From an uncultured Colwellia sp. (lineage in GTDB: Bacteria; Pseudomonadota; Gammaproteobacteria; Enterobacterales; Alteromonadaceae), in the NCBI GenBank assembly GCA_913063325.1, contig CAJXYE010000006.1, forward strand, positions 48,952-112,951: DNA of 64,000 nt. The letters run 5' to 3'. A program made the position numbers and the translations under genes. Positions 36,825-46,288 of this stretch are shown here, piece by piece (the first letter of the stretch is position 1; every line of letters begins with the position of its first letter). Under the pieces are notes generated by a model that was not told the origin of the DNA, ran no database searches, and saw only the letters and a list, made by a program, of their open reading frames with translations.

Positions 36825-37934
36825 ATGAAAGAACAAGAAGCCGACAAAGCAGCACAACTTAAGCTAGAAGTAACACAAGATCCAGTACGTAAAATCACTA
36901 AATATATTTTAGTCATTACCGCTTTGATTTTTATCTGGTACATCATTGCGGATCGGCATGCACCATGGTCTGATCAAGCAAGAGTACAAACTTACGTAAT
37001 ACCTATTGTTCCACAAGTATCAGGGCGAGTAACTGAAGTATTAGTTAAACAAGACCAGGTGGTAACTGCTGGTGATATATTATTTCGTATTGACCCAAGT
37101 GATTACGAGTTAGCCGTTGAAAATGCTGAAGCAGCACTGGAATTGGCTGGACAAGAAATTGGTGCCGGTATGGCGAGTGTTGTTACTGCACAAGCGCAAT
37201 TGGTAGTAGCAGAAACTAACGTTGAACATGTTAAAGCACAAAGCGCTCGTGTTTTTGAAATGGAACAAAAAAATGTACTCTCTCATTCTGATGGCGATAA
37301 AGCCCGAGCGGCTATCAAAGCAAGTAAGGCCGGCGTGATAAGTGCCGAAGCAAACTTAGATAAAGCCAAGCAATCGTTAGGTAAAGAAGGTAATGCAAAC
37401 CCGCGTATTCGTTCTGCCATGGCAAAATTGAAAAAAGCACAACTGGATTTAAGTCGAACAGTTGTTATCGCCCCCTCAAAAGGCGGAATTACCAATCTAC
37501 AAATAGATATTGGCTTCTATGCTAAAGCCGGTGCTGCTGCCATGACCTTTATTGAAGGTGATAATGCTTGGGTACAAGTTAACTTACGCGAAAACAACTT
37601 AGCCAATTTAGCTATTGGTAACTCAGTTGAAATAGCGCTAGATGTAAATCCTGGCACTATTTATCAAGGAACAATTAGTAGTATAGGTTTTGCTGTTGAT
37701 ACTTCATCAACTAGTGCTGTTGGCGGCCTAGCAACGGTTGAGTCTAAAACAGGCTGGCTTAGAGATGCACAGCGTTTTCCGGTAATGATCACCTTTGATG
37801 ATGACAGTACCAAGGGGAAACGCCGTTTAGGCGGTCAAGCTGATGTGCAAATTTATACCGGTGATAATTGGTTTGTTAACAGCCTAGGTTGGGCATGGAT
37901 CAGAGTATTAAGCATACTTTCTTATGTCTACTAG
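36825..37934 (+). CDS. HlyD-family periplasmic adaptor, AaeA/EmrA-like
   Basis: 369 residues: one membrane anchor (about 27-45, YILVITALIFIWYIIADRH), the barrel/lipoyl start IPIVPQVSGRVTEVLVKQDQ (near 60), a helical hairpin (about 100-200) and a C-terminal barrel with QVNLRENNLANL. It overlaps the next gene, a multi-span DUF2955 permease, by 11 bp; the pair resembles the AaeA-AaeB aromatic-acid exporter, where the adaptor bridges the permease to TolC. No regulator of the AaeR type is adjacent. Substrate not determinable. Confidence 0.85.
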   Translation: MKEQEADKAAQLKLEVTQDPVRKITKYILVITALIFIWYIIADRHAPWSDQARVQTYVIPIVPQVSGRVTEVLVKQDQVVTAGDILFRIDPSDYELAVENAEAALELAGQEIGAGMASVVTAQAQLVVAETNVEHVKAQSARVFEMEQKNVLSHSDGDKARAAIKASKAGVISAEANLDKAKQSLGKEGNANPRIRSAMAKLKKAQLDLSRTVVIAPSKGGITNLQIDIGFYAKAGAAAMTFIEGDNAWVQVNLRENNLANLAIGNSVEIALDVNPGTIYQGTISSIGFAVDTSSTSAVGGLATVESKTGWLRDAQRFPVMITFDDDSTKGKRRLGGQADVQIYTGDNWFVNSLGWAWIRVLSILSYVY

Positions 37935-38982
37935 CATAAAACCTAAGCTACAAGAAGAAGCGGTAAAAGCCGTTACATCGATATATGCTGATGTTAAAAG
38001 CATGCGAGTATTGCGTTTTGCTTTTGGCGTCACAACTGCTTGTGCTCTCGCTTATGGTATTAATTGGCCGTTAGCTTTTTTAATGCCAGTTTTTACTGCG
38101 ATGATTTTGGCTATGCCTTTACCAAAACCTTCGGTTAAAGCCAGCTTAAATAATATGATGAGTACGCTACAGGCATTTGCCTTAGGGCTGGCTTTTTCGC
38201 TGTTCTTTTTACAGTACCCAATCGCTTATTTAATTATATTAGGTTTGGTGTTATTTCATTTATATTATTATTTAAACCGTGGCGGTTCGTTTTGGTTTAC
38301 CTTAATGTCGATGATTGCCATTTTAGTATTACCTATGATTGCCAATAGCAATGAAGGTTTAGCAATAGGATTTTCAGCAGGGTTTGTTTATTCAAGTTGG
38401 TTAACTATTGCCATGTTATGGTTGGCTCATTTTGTATTTCCTGATCCCGATTTTACTCACTTTCCAGTAAAACCGAAATACAGTAGTGCTTATTCAAAAA
38501 TTGCCGCACAACTTGCGTTAAAGAGCACTTTGGTTGCTTTCCCAATTGCGGCAGTATTTATTACTTATGGCTTAAGTGATTATTTACTCGTAATGATCTT
38601 TTCGGCGATATTTATTTTAAAGCCTGATCTCACTCAAGGCAAAGAGGCGGGCAGGAACTCGTTGCTGTCTACCCTGCTCGGTGGTGTGTTTGCTTGGTTT
38701 TTCTATTGGTTGATTGTTGGGGTACCACAGTTTTATTTTTATTTGATGCTGTTGCTAGCTACCACGTTATTTTTTGGTCGTCATATTTTTTCAGGCTCGA
38801 ATATGTCGAAATATTATAGCTCAGGATTTATTGCGCTATTAGTCATTATAAACAGCGCTATGGCAGCAGATTCGAGCTTTAATGCTATTTTAGCGCAACG
38901 TATTTTATTAATCTCTGGCGCAATTATTTACATCGTTTGTGCATTAAAAGTGTTAGAGCGTTTTTTATTCACCACAAAATAA
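37924..38982 (+). CDS. DUF2955/FUSC-like inner-membrane permease
   Basis: 352 residues with an N-terminal pair of hairpin membrane segments (TACALAYGINWPLAFLMPVF, near 40), a middle group, and a second repeated set (about 195-345), the duplicated layout of FUSC/aromatic-acid exporters. Overlapping the upstream HlyD gene by 11 bp, it should form an inner-membrane efflux unit with it. A terminator follows at 39019. The family is often found with AaeA-type adaptors; substrate unknown. Confidence 0.8.
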   Translation: MSTSIKPKLQEEAVKAVTSIYADVKSMRVLRFAFGVTTACALAYGINWPLAFLMPVFTAMILAMPLPKPSVKASLNNMMSTLQAFALGLAFSLFFLQYPIAYLIILGLVLFHLYYYLNRGGSFWFTLMSMIAILVLPMIANSNEGLAIGFSAGFVYSSWLTIAMLWLAHFVFPDPDFTHFPVKPKYSSAYSKIAAQLALKSTLVAFPIAAVFITYGLSDYLLVMIFSAIFILKPDLTQGKEAGRNSLLSTLLGGVFAWFFYWLIVGVPQFYFYLMLLLATTLFFGRHIFSGSNMSKYYSSGFIALLVIINSAMAADSSFNAILAQRILLISGAIIYIVCALKVLERFLFTTK

Positions 38983-39018
38983 TGGTTATTTAGTGCAGAT
39001 AAATAGTTGTAAAATACT

Positions 39019-39042
39019 AAGGAGCTCACAGGCTCCTTTTTT
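39019..39042 (+). terminator. Rho-independent terminator
   Basis: AAGGAGC (39019-39025) pairs with GCTCCTT (39032-39038), followed by a T-run to 39042. It ends the HlyD/DUF2955 operon. Confidence 0.88.
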
Positions 39043-39153
39043 AATTTTCAGTAAAGGGTAAGGAAGTTATATTTTTCTTAATACCTCAATTCTTACCAGT
39101 TTATTCATCGAAGTATAGTTAGTATAATCTACTAAAAAATCTCACTTTATCCC

Positions 39154-39915
39154 TCAGAGTAAGCTGCGCTGTTGATAATATTTGATAACTTTTAAATAGT
39201 CCCGATACAGAACCTCAGCGGTAAAATTATTCATGCCAAGCTCGGTAATTTCAGGCATAAAAACCGCCTGTAATTTAGCTTCTGGATTTATTAGTAATAT
39301 GGTTAGTCCATGGCTAACCTGATAAAGCGGCTCACCTTTTGATACTGAAATTAGATCTTCGTTTTTAATGACATGCTGATCCGTTCTATTTGCATAAGCG
39401 CGAGTAATCTCAACCTTTATACCTAAGCTTTGTTGAAAGTTTTGGGCATCTTGTGAGGTTTGTGCACGAAGGGCAACAAACTTCTCTGAAAAATAATGAA
39501 TATACTGAGAAAGTATTGCTTGGGAGTCTCTATCAGGATCAATGGTATAAAAATCAAATTGCGTATCTAGCTTATCATTACTTATGCTGAGTAAGTCAGC
39601 AAGCTGAGTTAAAGTGAATAAAGTGGTTGGACAAATATCGGGGCACTGAGTATAACCATAAGTAATAAAGTGCCACTTTCCGATGAAATAGTCATTATTA
39701 ATAGCCTGCCCCAAATGGTTGGATAATTGAACTTTTGTTAGTAGTTGCGCTTCTTTTAATATAACTCCATGTATTTTAGGCAACTCAATACTGGTTTGGA
39801 AACCTGTTTCCGTGGTTAAACGATAAAAATATACCGTTGCTACCACGACAATTAATATAGGTAGTAATATCAAGGCTTGTTGCCAATTAGACTTATTATT
39901 AGACAAGGTTTTCAT
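39154..39915 (-). CDS. SCO1/SenC-family copper chaperone
   Basis: About 253 residues: an N-terminal membrane anchor (LILLPILIVVVATVYFY) and a thioredoxin-like periplasmic domain with the copper ligands CPDIC in YTQCPDICPTT (near 90) and the later His in QVSHGLTIL. SCO proteins deliver or reduce copper at the CuA centre of subunit II. Last gene of the oxidase operon. I choose ATG 39915, preceded by AAAGGAAA and seven bases after the ctaB stop; an upstream frame to 39975 overlaps ctaB. Confidence 0.9.
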   Translation of the reverse strand: MKTLSNNKSNWQQALILLPILIVVVATVYFYRLTTETGFQTSIELPKIHGVILKEAQLLTKVQLSNHLGQAINNDYFIGKWHFITYGYTQCPDICPTTLFTLTQLADLLSISNDKLDTQFDFYTIDPDRDSQAILSQYIHYFSEKFVALRAQTSQDAQNFQQSLGIKVEITRAYANRTDQHVIKNEDLISVSKGEPLYQVSHGLTILLINPEAKLQAVFMPEITELGMNNFTAEVLYRDYLKVIKYYQQRSLL

Positions 39916-39922
39916 GTTTCCT

Positions 39923-40831
39923 TTACCACCAGTAAACAACGAGGCGGTCGAGTAATAAAGCAATAAAAAGCGCAATTAAATAATAAATTGAAACATAAAA
40001 TGTTTTCAATGCTAATTGATTATCTACGGCCATTTTTAATTGAATAGCAAAGTAGCCAAACCATCCCCCTAACAACAAAGCTAATGACAAATAAAGCACA
40101 CCAGAATAGTGAAAGTAATAAGGTAATAAACTAGCAATAATTGTTGCTAGGGTATAAATAACAACACAAGTCTTGGTATGGTTAACTCCTTTAACTACGG
40201 GCAACATGGGTACGTTAGCTCGTCGATAATCATCAAGCCTATCTATTGCTAAGGGCCAAAAATGAGCGGGCGTCCACAAAAAAATAATCAAAGTCAATAA
40301 TAATGGCTCTAGTGTTATATTATTGGTAATACTTGTCCAACCTAGCAAAGGTGGTATAGCGCCAGCAAAGCCACCATAAACAATGTTTTGTGGTGTTTTA
40401 TGCTTTAAAAAGCAGGTATATATCAAGGCATAACCGATAAAGCCAATTAAGGTAAGTAATGCCGTTAACAAGTTTATGTAGTTTAATAATAAAAACATTG
40501 AGCTAGTTACCAAGCTAGCAGCAAAAAACAGTGCCTGCTTATTGCCAATGCGTTGCTTTACTAGAGGTCGCCATTTAGTTCTTTGCATTTTGGCATCAAT
40601 GTTAACATCCACTACATGATTGATAACTGCTGCGGCACTAGCGGCAAAGCCTATGGCGATAGTGGCGATTATTATTAACTTAAGGTCAAAATTCTGGGCA
40701 CTGGCTAGGTACATGCCAACCATAGCAGTGATTAATATCATCAACACTACTTTAGGCTTACATAAGGCGAGATAATCTGGCCAGCTAGCGAATTGAGATA
40801 CTTGCAACGAAGTGTTAGTGCTATTTTTCAT
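39923..40831 (-). CDS. ctaB: Protoheme IX farnesyltransferase (heme O synthase)
   Basis: 302-residue polytopic prenyltransferase of the UbiA superfamily that farnesylates heme b to heme o for the oxidase. The prenyl-diphosphate/metal motif NHVVDVNIDAKMQRTKWRPL (near 74-93) and YAL.YT..LK.. helices are typical; the second motif DRLDDYRRANVPMLPVVKG is near 195. About nine membrane segments. Encoded in the oxidase operon between subunit IV and SCO. Synonym cyoE/cox10. Confidence 0.95.
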   Translation of the reverse strand: MKNSTNTSLQVSQFASWPDYLALCKPKVVLMILITAMVGMYLASAQNFDLKLIIIATIAIGFAASAAAVINHVVDVNIDAKMQRTKWRPLVKQRIGNKQALFFAASLVTSSMFLLLNYINLLTALLTLIGFIGYALIYTCFLKHKTPQNIVYGGFAGAIPPLLGWTSITNNITLEPLLLTLIIFLWTPAHFWPLAIDRLDDYRRANVPMLPVVKGVNHTKTCVVIYTLATIIASLLPYYFHYSGVLYLSLALLLGGWFGYFAIQLKMAVDNQLALKTFYVSIYYLIALFIALLLDRLVVYWW

Positions 40832-40866
40832 TTGATCTCCTTAACAGCGAGGCTGTAATTTTTTAA

Positions 40867-41214
40867 TCAAGGATTAAAAAACGAAATAATTCGACTGATA
40901 AAAACATAATTAGCTTCACTCGACATCAGGGCAATAAAAATTAAAATAGCAATGGGGGGTAAAAATAAAAGCAACTTAACTGCCATACGCTCCCATGCTA
41001 AGTGCATAAACACCATGATAATTAAGCCGGCTTTTAAAAACATAAAAATTAAAATAAGTGTCCACCTGAGCAGACCTTGAAATTGAAAGTAATCAACCAT
41101 GTATGAACAGGCACTTAAGACAAAAAGTAATAGCCATACTTTCAGGTACATACTGATTGGATGCTGCTCAGGCTGTGATGCAACTATTTTTATTTTGGTG
41201 TTTTGTTTCATCAT
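40867..41214 (-). CDS. Cytochrome c oxidase subunit IV (prokaryotic COX4)
   Basis: About 115 residues with three membrane segments (about 25-45, VWLLLFVLSACSYMVDYF; 55-75; 82-102) and the MVFMHLAWERM motif of prokaryotic COX4/CyoD-like subunits. I choose the ATG at 41214 directly following GAGGGAAAT and seven bases after the subunit III stop; the longer frame to 41391 would run into the subunit III gene in another frame. Accessory subunit of the oxidase. Confidence 0.85.
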   Translation of the reverse strand: MMKQNTKIKIVASQPEQHPISMYLKVWLLLFVLSACSYMVDYFQFQGLLRWTLILIFMFLKAGLIIMVFMHLAWERMAVKLLLFLPPIAILIFIALMSSEANYVFISRIISFFNP

Positions 41215-41221
41215 ATTTCCC

Positions 41222-41923
41222 TCACCATAAATAGAAAAATGCAAAAATAAATACCCAAACCAAATCAACAAAATGCCAATATAGTCCAGTGATTTCAACA
41301 ATGTGATACCCTTTTTCGTCGTATTTTCCTTGATTAATTCGCCTTGCAATAACGGTAAGATAAATAACACCAGCACTGACATGTAAGCCATGAAATCCAG
41401 TGATCATAAAAAATGCTGCGCCAAATTGATTTGCACCCATTGGGTTTCCCCAAGGACGTATGCCTTCTTCCACGATTAACTTGGTCCATTCAAATGCTTG
41501 CATGCCAATAAAGCTGGCGCCTAATAATGCTGTCGCTAACATTAAATAGACGGTCTTTTTCTTATTTCCTTGGTAGGCATAATTAACCGCCATAGCCATA
41601 GTGCCGCTGCTAGTGATTAAAATGAAAGTCATAATGGCGATTAAGACTAAAGGGATGTGGTGACCAGCAATAGTTAAAGCAAACACTTCACTTGGATTAG
41701 GCCAAGCAACGGTTGCTGACATACGTACATTCATATAACTGGTTAGAAAAATACTAAAGATAAAGGTATCGCTTAATAAAAATATCCACATCATCAACTT
41801 GCCCCAAGGCATGTCAAAAGACTGTTTATCTGCGCTCCAATCGTTCACTACGCTTTGCCAAGAAGAGGCACTACTTACTTTATTGTTAGTTTTATGGTCT
41901 TCTTGATGGTCATCATTTGGCAT
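41222..41923 (-). CDS. Cytochrome c oxidase subunit III (CyoC-like)
   Basis: 233 residues, five to six membrane segments, with the subunit III core motifs WIFLLSDTFIFSIFLTSYMN, GASFIGMQAFEWTKLI, FMITGFHGLHVSAGVIYL and YWHFVDLVWVFIF. The shorter five-helix form is typical of bacterial SoxM/caa3-type subunit III. This is the second of two subunit III genes in the operon, ten bases after the first. Confidence 0.9.
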   Translation of the reverse strand: MPNDDHQEDHKTNNKVSSASSWQSVVNDWSADKQSFDMPWGKLMMWIFLLSDTFIFSIFLTSYMNVRMSATVAWPNPSEVFALTIAGHHIPLVLIAIMTFILITSSGTMAMAVNYAYQGNKKKTVYLMLATALLGASFIGMQAFEWTKLIVEEGIRPWGNPMGANQFGAAFFMITGFHGLHVSAGVIYLTVIARRINQGKYDEKGYHIVEITGLYWHFVDLVWVFIFAFFYLW

Positions 41924-41932
41924 AAATCCTCC

Positions 41933-42616
41933 CTAGAAGCCGCAAATTAAGGCAATCGTTTTAAAAGTATCTGCATCACTGGTTAATAAACAAAATAGAA
42001 ATAACCAAATGAAAAATAAATAATGCCAATACCGAGCACACAACTTGAGGCGGGAAGCTAACTGTTGGTAAGAGAGGTTAAAATAGAATAGCCAAATACA
42101 ACGCATGAATACTAATACGCCACCAACAATATGTAAGGCATGAACCCCGGTAAGTAAAAAGTAATAGCTGTTAGCGGGATTAGTAGTTATATAAAAACCT
42201 GACTGATTCAGTTGTTGCCAAACCTGAACTTGGCCACTGATAAACAGTAAAGTAAATAATGTTGTGGCTGTTAATGAGATAATAATGGCATAGAGACTCT
42301 GCTGCTCAGCAAATTTTTTCGCTAAAATAATACTAATACTTGCCAATAATAAATAAGCACTGTTTTGCCATAGAATGTTAGCATTGGTAAACGGTAACCA
42401 TGGCTCTCCCGATAATGCTTGAAAATCAAAAGATTGAGTGCGTTGCAAAAAGGTGATGGTAAATAATAGAAATACCACAGTGATCACCGCTAAGAAGAAT
42501 TGTAATGCGGTACTCGCGGATTTTTCTTTATTAAGTAGCGCAGAGGGTAGGTTAGTTTGTGGCTCTAACTCAGCTGGCAACCAAGGTTTTACTCGCAATG
42601 TCTTAAGAATGTGCAT
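41933..42616 (-). CDS. Second subunit III-like protein of the oxidase operon
   Basis: 227 residues of the heme-copper oxidase subunit III family. The C-terminal half has ANSYYFLLTGVHALHIVGGV and YWHYLFFIWLFLFCLLTS. The N-terminal part (PWLPAELEPQTNLPSALLNK) is variable, followed by four to five membrane segments. Its start overlaps the ctaD stop by one base (ATG/TGA type). It lacks part of the conserved first-helix Glu/Ser pattern of the other subunit III, so it may be a divergent accessory subunit, and the two may form a heteromeric III. Confidence 0.8.
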   Translation of the reverse strand: MHILKTLRVKPWLPAELEPQTNLPSALLNKEKSASTALQFFLAVITVVFLLFTITFLQRTQSFDFQALSGEPWLPFTNANILWQNSAYLLLASISIILAKKFAEQQSLYAIIISLTATTLFTLLFISGQVQVWQQLNQSGFYITTNPANSYYFLLTGVHALHIVGGVLVFMRCIWLFYFNLSYQQLASRLKLCARYWHYLFFIWLFLFCLLTSDADTFKTIALICGF

Positions 42617-44397
42617 TACTTCTCCCTAGGGTTATTATTATTTTTCTCATCAGCTAGATATTCAACGTCTTTAGGCGCGACATTTTGTGGAATAAAGTCA
42701 TCTTTAACGTTAGGCACACTATAATCGTATGCCCACCGGTGAACCTGAGGTATTTTCTTACCCCAATTACCATGCCCTGGGGGAAATTGTGCTGTTTGCC
42801 ATTCCAGTGATGTCGCTTGCCAAGGGTTCCTGCCTGATTTCTTGCCTTTAAAGGTACTCCAAATGACATTGATAATAAAAACCACTTGCACTAGACCAAC
42901 AATAATAGCTGAAACAGTAATACCGGCATTAAGCGACTGGGCAGATTCTGGAATAAAGTCGGTATCTCCCATAGCATAATAACGACGGGGTACTCCTAAA
43001 AAACCTAAATAATGCATGGGTAAATAGATAGCATAAGTACCTAAGAATGTGCCCCAAAAGTGAAATTTTCCCAATTTATTATTTAAAAACCGTCCGGTTA
43101 ATAGTGGGAACCAATGATAAATGGCAGCAAATAGTACCATTATCGGTGATACCCCCATTACCATATGAAAATGAGCTACAACAAAAAAAGTGTCTGACAA
43201 AGGTAAATCTATTACCACATTGCCTAACATCAGCCCTGTTAAGCCACCGTGAGTGAAAGTAAAAATAAAGCCAATGGCAAATAGCATCGGCACCGTAAGA
43301 TGGATATTTCCGCGCCATAAAGTTAACAGCCAGTTGTAAACTTTCAAGGCCGTTGGAATGGCAATAATAAGTGTCGTGGTGGCAAAGAAAAAGCCAAAGT
43401 ATGGATTCATACCGCTAACATACATATGGTGTGCCCAAACAACAAAACTCAAACCACCAATGGCGATAATGGCCCAAACCATCATGCGATAGCCAAAAAT
43501 ATTTTTTCGAGCATGTATGGATATAACATCAGAAACCATGCCAAAAGCAGGTAAGGCCACTATGTATACTTCTGGGTGGCCAAAAAACCAAAATAAATGT
43601 TGAAACAGTATTGGACTACCACCGCTATGATCTAATGTTTCTCCTAACGATAAAATGGCAGGCATAAAAAAGCTGGTGCCGATCACTTTATCAAAAATCA
43701 TCATAATGGCACTGACTAGCAGCGCAGGAAAAGCTAACAGTCCCAAAATTGTCGCGACAAAAATACCCCAAAGAGTTAAAGGCATGCGCATTAACGTCAT
43801 GCCATTAGTTCTTGCCTGTAAGATGGTGGTGACATAATTTAATCCCCCCATAGTAAAAGCGACAATAAAAATAGCCAGAGAAAGCAACATCAACAAAATA
43901 CCCGCATCTGCACCAGGAGTACCACTTAAAATTGCCTGGGGTGGATACAAGGTCCAACCTGCGCCAGTGGGGCCGCCACTGACAAGAAAGCTAGAAATTA
44001 AGACCGTAACGGACAGTAAATAGGTCCAATAACTCAGCATATTCAAATAAGGGAAAACCATGTCTCTTGCCCCTATCATTAGCGGGATCAAATAGTTACC
44101 AAAACCACCTAAGAGCAATGCCGTTAACAAATAAATCACCATGATCATGCCGTGCATAGTGACAAATTGCAGATAAGAAGATGGATCAATAAATGAAAAC
44201 TCATTAGGAAAACCAAGTTGCAAACGCATCATGCCAGACAATACTAAAGCCACCAGACCTACCGCTATTGCCGTGATCGAATATTGAATGGCTATAACTT
44301 TATGGTCTTGGCTCCAAATGTACTTGCCCATGAAAGTACTGGGGTGGCTTGAATGATCTACTTGATCAGCAATCGCTACATTTTCCATTTTTGTCAC
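42616..44397 (-). CDS. ctaD: Cytochrome c oxidase subunit I
   Basis: 593 residues with the 12-helix catalytic subunit pattern. It has low-spin heme and CuB ligands MHGMIMV, WFFGHPEVYIV (CuB His with the cross-linked Tyr and the D-channel Glu), VWAHHMY and VAHFHMVMG. It reduces O2 to water and pumps protons; the HPEVY Glu fits an A-type oxidase. The C-terminus (about 530-593) is a cytoplasmic tail. Operon order is ctaC-ctaD-III-III-IV-ctaB-SCO on the minus strand. Confidence 0.97.
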   Translation of the reverse strand: MTKMENVAIADQVDHSSHPSTFMGKYIWSQDHKVIAIQYSITAIAVGLVALVLSGMMRLQLGFPNEFSFIDPSSYLQFVTMHGMIMVIYLLTALLLGGFGNYLIPLMIGARDMVFPYLNMLSYWTYLLSVTVLISSFLVSGGPTGAGWTLYPPQAILSGTPGADAGILLMLLSLAIFIVAFTMGGLNYVTTILQARTNGMTLMRMPLTLWGIFVATILGLLAFPALLVSAIMMIFDKVIGTSFFMPAILSLGETLDHSGGSPILFQHLFWFFGHPEVYIVALPAFGMVSDVISIHARKNIFGYRMMVWAIIAIGGLSFVVWAHHMYVSGMNPYFGFFFATTTLIIAIPTALKVYNWLLTLWRGNIHLTVPMLFAIGFIFTFTHGGLTGLMLGNVVIDLPLSDTFFVVAHFHMVMGVSPIMVLFAAIYHWFPLLTGRFLNNKLGKFHFWGTFLGTYAIYLPMHYLGFLGVPRRYYAMGDTDFIPESAQSLNAGITVSAIIVGLVQVVFIINVIWSTFKGKKSGRNPWQATSLEWQTAQFPPGHGNWGKKIPQVHRWAYDYSVPNVKDDFIPQNVAPKDVEYLADEKNNNNPREK

Positions 44398-44428
44398 ATC
44401 ATTCTCCTAATATATTTCAGCGTTCAGT

Positions 44429-45793
44429 TCATTTAACGCTTGGTAATGAATTGATATAACTCACCACATCATTAACCGCTCGTTGGTCATGTAAACTTTT
44501 TGACATCAATATCATTTGTTTACCATAGAGATCCGCCGGATGTTTCCCTCTAATGCCCTGTTGATAAGCGTTAATTTGGCGTTTCAAATACCAAGCATGT
44601 TGGCCGGCTAATTTGGGCGCGTTCATGGCAAAATTTCCTTGCGCATGTTCACCATGGCAATAGGCACAGTTTTTATAAAACGATTTTCCCTTAATTGCAT
44701 CGCCAGTAGTCACTGGCTTGCTTTTAATAGACTGTAGGGAGTTAATGTAGGCACTAACGTCTTCAATTGCTTTATCATCGGGTAATAAAGCTGACATGGC
44801 GGCCATTTGCTGACCATATAGGTCTGCGTTATTTTGACCTCTAATTTTTTGTTTGAAATAACTTAATTGTCTATGCAGATACCATCGACTTAACCCCGCT
44901 AATTTAGGTGCATTCATCGCGTCATTGCCTTGTCCATCGATGCCGTGACATGACACACAGCTAGCATAATGTTGTTTACCTTGCTCTATATTGGCTGTAT
45001 CGCGAGCTAATGTCTGGGTAAAGGTAGGTAAACTGGCCAGCCAAGTTTGATAGTCACTGACCGAGTCGACTTTAATATAGCCACGCATGGTAAAATGGGC
45101 AATGCCACAGAGCTCTTCACACAGCAGTTCGTAGCGTCCAAGTTTAGTTGGGGTGAACCAAACAAAAGTAACGGCTCCAGGCACTAAGTCCATTTTCACT
45201 CTAAATTGCGGCACAGCAAAATTATGCAAAACATCCTTTGAACGTAATACCGCTTTTACCGGTTGATCAATAAGCAGGTGTAATACGTTGCTATTTACTA
45301 GTAAATCATCAGCGCCGTAAATATCATTTACATCAAGTCCAAATGGGTTGTCTTCGCTGATTAACTTGATTGAAGTTTTCCCTAATTTGCCATCTTTACC
45401 TGGTAGTCGATAACTCCAATGCCATTGTTGACCAACGACTTCAACGATTTCACTATTTTTAGGAACAGTAATAAACTCCCCCCAGACAACAAGTCCAGGA
45501 GCTAACATTGCTGCGACACCAATAGTGGTAACAACAGTCAGCCAACCTTCTAGTTTGCTATTTTCTGGCTGGTAGTCGGCGCGCCTATCTTTATTATGAC
45601 GATATTTAAAAACAACAAATGCGAGGAATAGGCTTACTGCAACAAATACAGTACCTACCACCCAAAGAGAAATATTAATGGTGTCATCAATCGCTTGCCA
45701 GTTTGATGCCAAAGGAGTGAACCACCAAGGGCTGATAAAATGAAAAAGTAATGTTGCTATAACTAATAAAATAATAACAATGGCTATCGTCAT
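44429..45793 (-). CDS. ctaC: Cytochrome c oxidase subunit II with two fused cytochrome c domains
   Basis: 454 residues. Two membrane segments (about 1-22 and 40-66), a periplasmic cupredoxin domain with an intact CuA site (VLHNFAVPQF and CEELCGIAHFTM near 220-232), then two class I cytochrome c domains with CXXCH at CVSCH (near 283) and CAYCH (near 378), each followed by an AMSALLPDD or LMSKSLHDQ Met ligand region. The two are near-duplicates (NAPKLAGLSRWYLHRQL against NAPKLAGQHAWYLKRQI). This is a caa3-like subunit with one extra heme compared with the usual single fusion. No clear Sec signal beyond the first membrane segment. Confidence 0.95.
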   Translation of the reverse strand: MTIAIVIILLVIATLLFHFISPWWFTPLASNWQAIDDTINISLWVVGTVFVAVSLFLAFVVFKYRHNKDRRADYQPENSKLEGWLTVVTTIGVAAMLAPGLVVWGEFITVPKNSEIVEVVGQQWHWSYRLPGKDGKLGKTSIKLISEDNPFGLDVNDIYGADDLLVNSNVLHLLIDQPVKAVLRSKDVLHNFAVPQFRVKMDLVPGAVTFVWFTPTKLGRYELLCEELCGIAHFTMRGYIKVDSVSDYQTWLASLPTFTQTLARDTANIEQGKQHYASCVSCHGIDGQGNDAMNAPKLAGLSRWYLHRQLSYFKQKIRGQNNADLYGQQMAAMSALLPDDKAIEDVSAYINSLQSIKSKPVTTGDAIKGKSFYKNCAYCHGEHAQGNFAMNAPKLAGQHAWYLKRQINAYQQGIRGKHPADLYGKQMILMSKSLHDQRAVNDVVSYINSLPSVK

Positions 45794-46225
45794 AATGCAC
45801 CCTTTGATATAAGTTGCAGTACTCGATAGTAATCACTTAATTGATAAAATGCTGATGTGAATGAGTGAAGAGAAGTATTAAATAAAAATTAAATTTATTG
45901 TCGCGCTTTAGGATAAAAATCAAGCTAAGCTAACATCTTTTTTCGTAAAAACTGTTGCACTCATATACACAGCAATCATAGTTTCTTATCGACCTGCTCA
46001 ATTATTAACATAGACTAGTTTTGATAAAGTAGCGAAATGTAAAACAAGTCAACCTTGAGCAAGTCATCTATAGCAACTCAATGATTTCCCGTAGTTCATC
46101 ACTATATTTCAATGCTATAGAAGATATAAATAACAAGCTTGGTCATATTGTTAGGATAAAAAGATAAAACGATAAAAATTATTTATCTATAACTAAGATG
46201 ATAAGTTTTTTTAGCATGCAAGCAT
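45794..46225. other. Gene-free region upstream of the oxidase operon
   Basis: This AT-rich gap contains no ORF and no RNA gene that I recognise. It must hold the promoter of the oxidase operon (transcribed leftward). I see no perfect FNR (TTGAT-N4-ATCAA) box. Confidence 0.6.
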
Positions 46226-46258
46226 AAAAACCTCATATAATCTTTATATAAGGTTTTT
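46226..46258 (-). terminator. Rho-independent terminator of the gene at 46289
   Basis: AAAAACCT (46226-46233) pairs with AGGTTTTT (46251-46258), with inner ATATA/TATAT pairing. It gives a U-run on both strands, 30 bp after the minus-strand stop. Confidence 0.85.
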
Positions 46259-46288
46259 ATTATTTCGTTAGCGCCGATATGATAGGAG

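Noticed and set aside
39916..39975. Longer start for the SCO gene
   Set aside because: It overlaps ctaB and lacks a Shine-Dalgarno; the internal ATG is seven bases after the ctaB stop with AAAGGA.
41215..41391. Longer start for the COX4 subunit
   Set aside because: The extension runs in another frame through the subunit III gene; the ATG after GAGGGAAAT fits family length.
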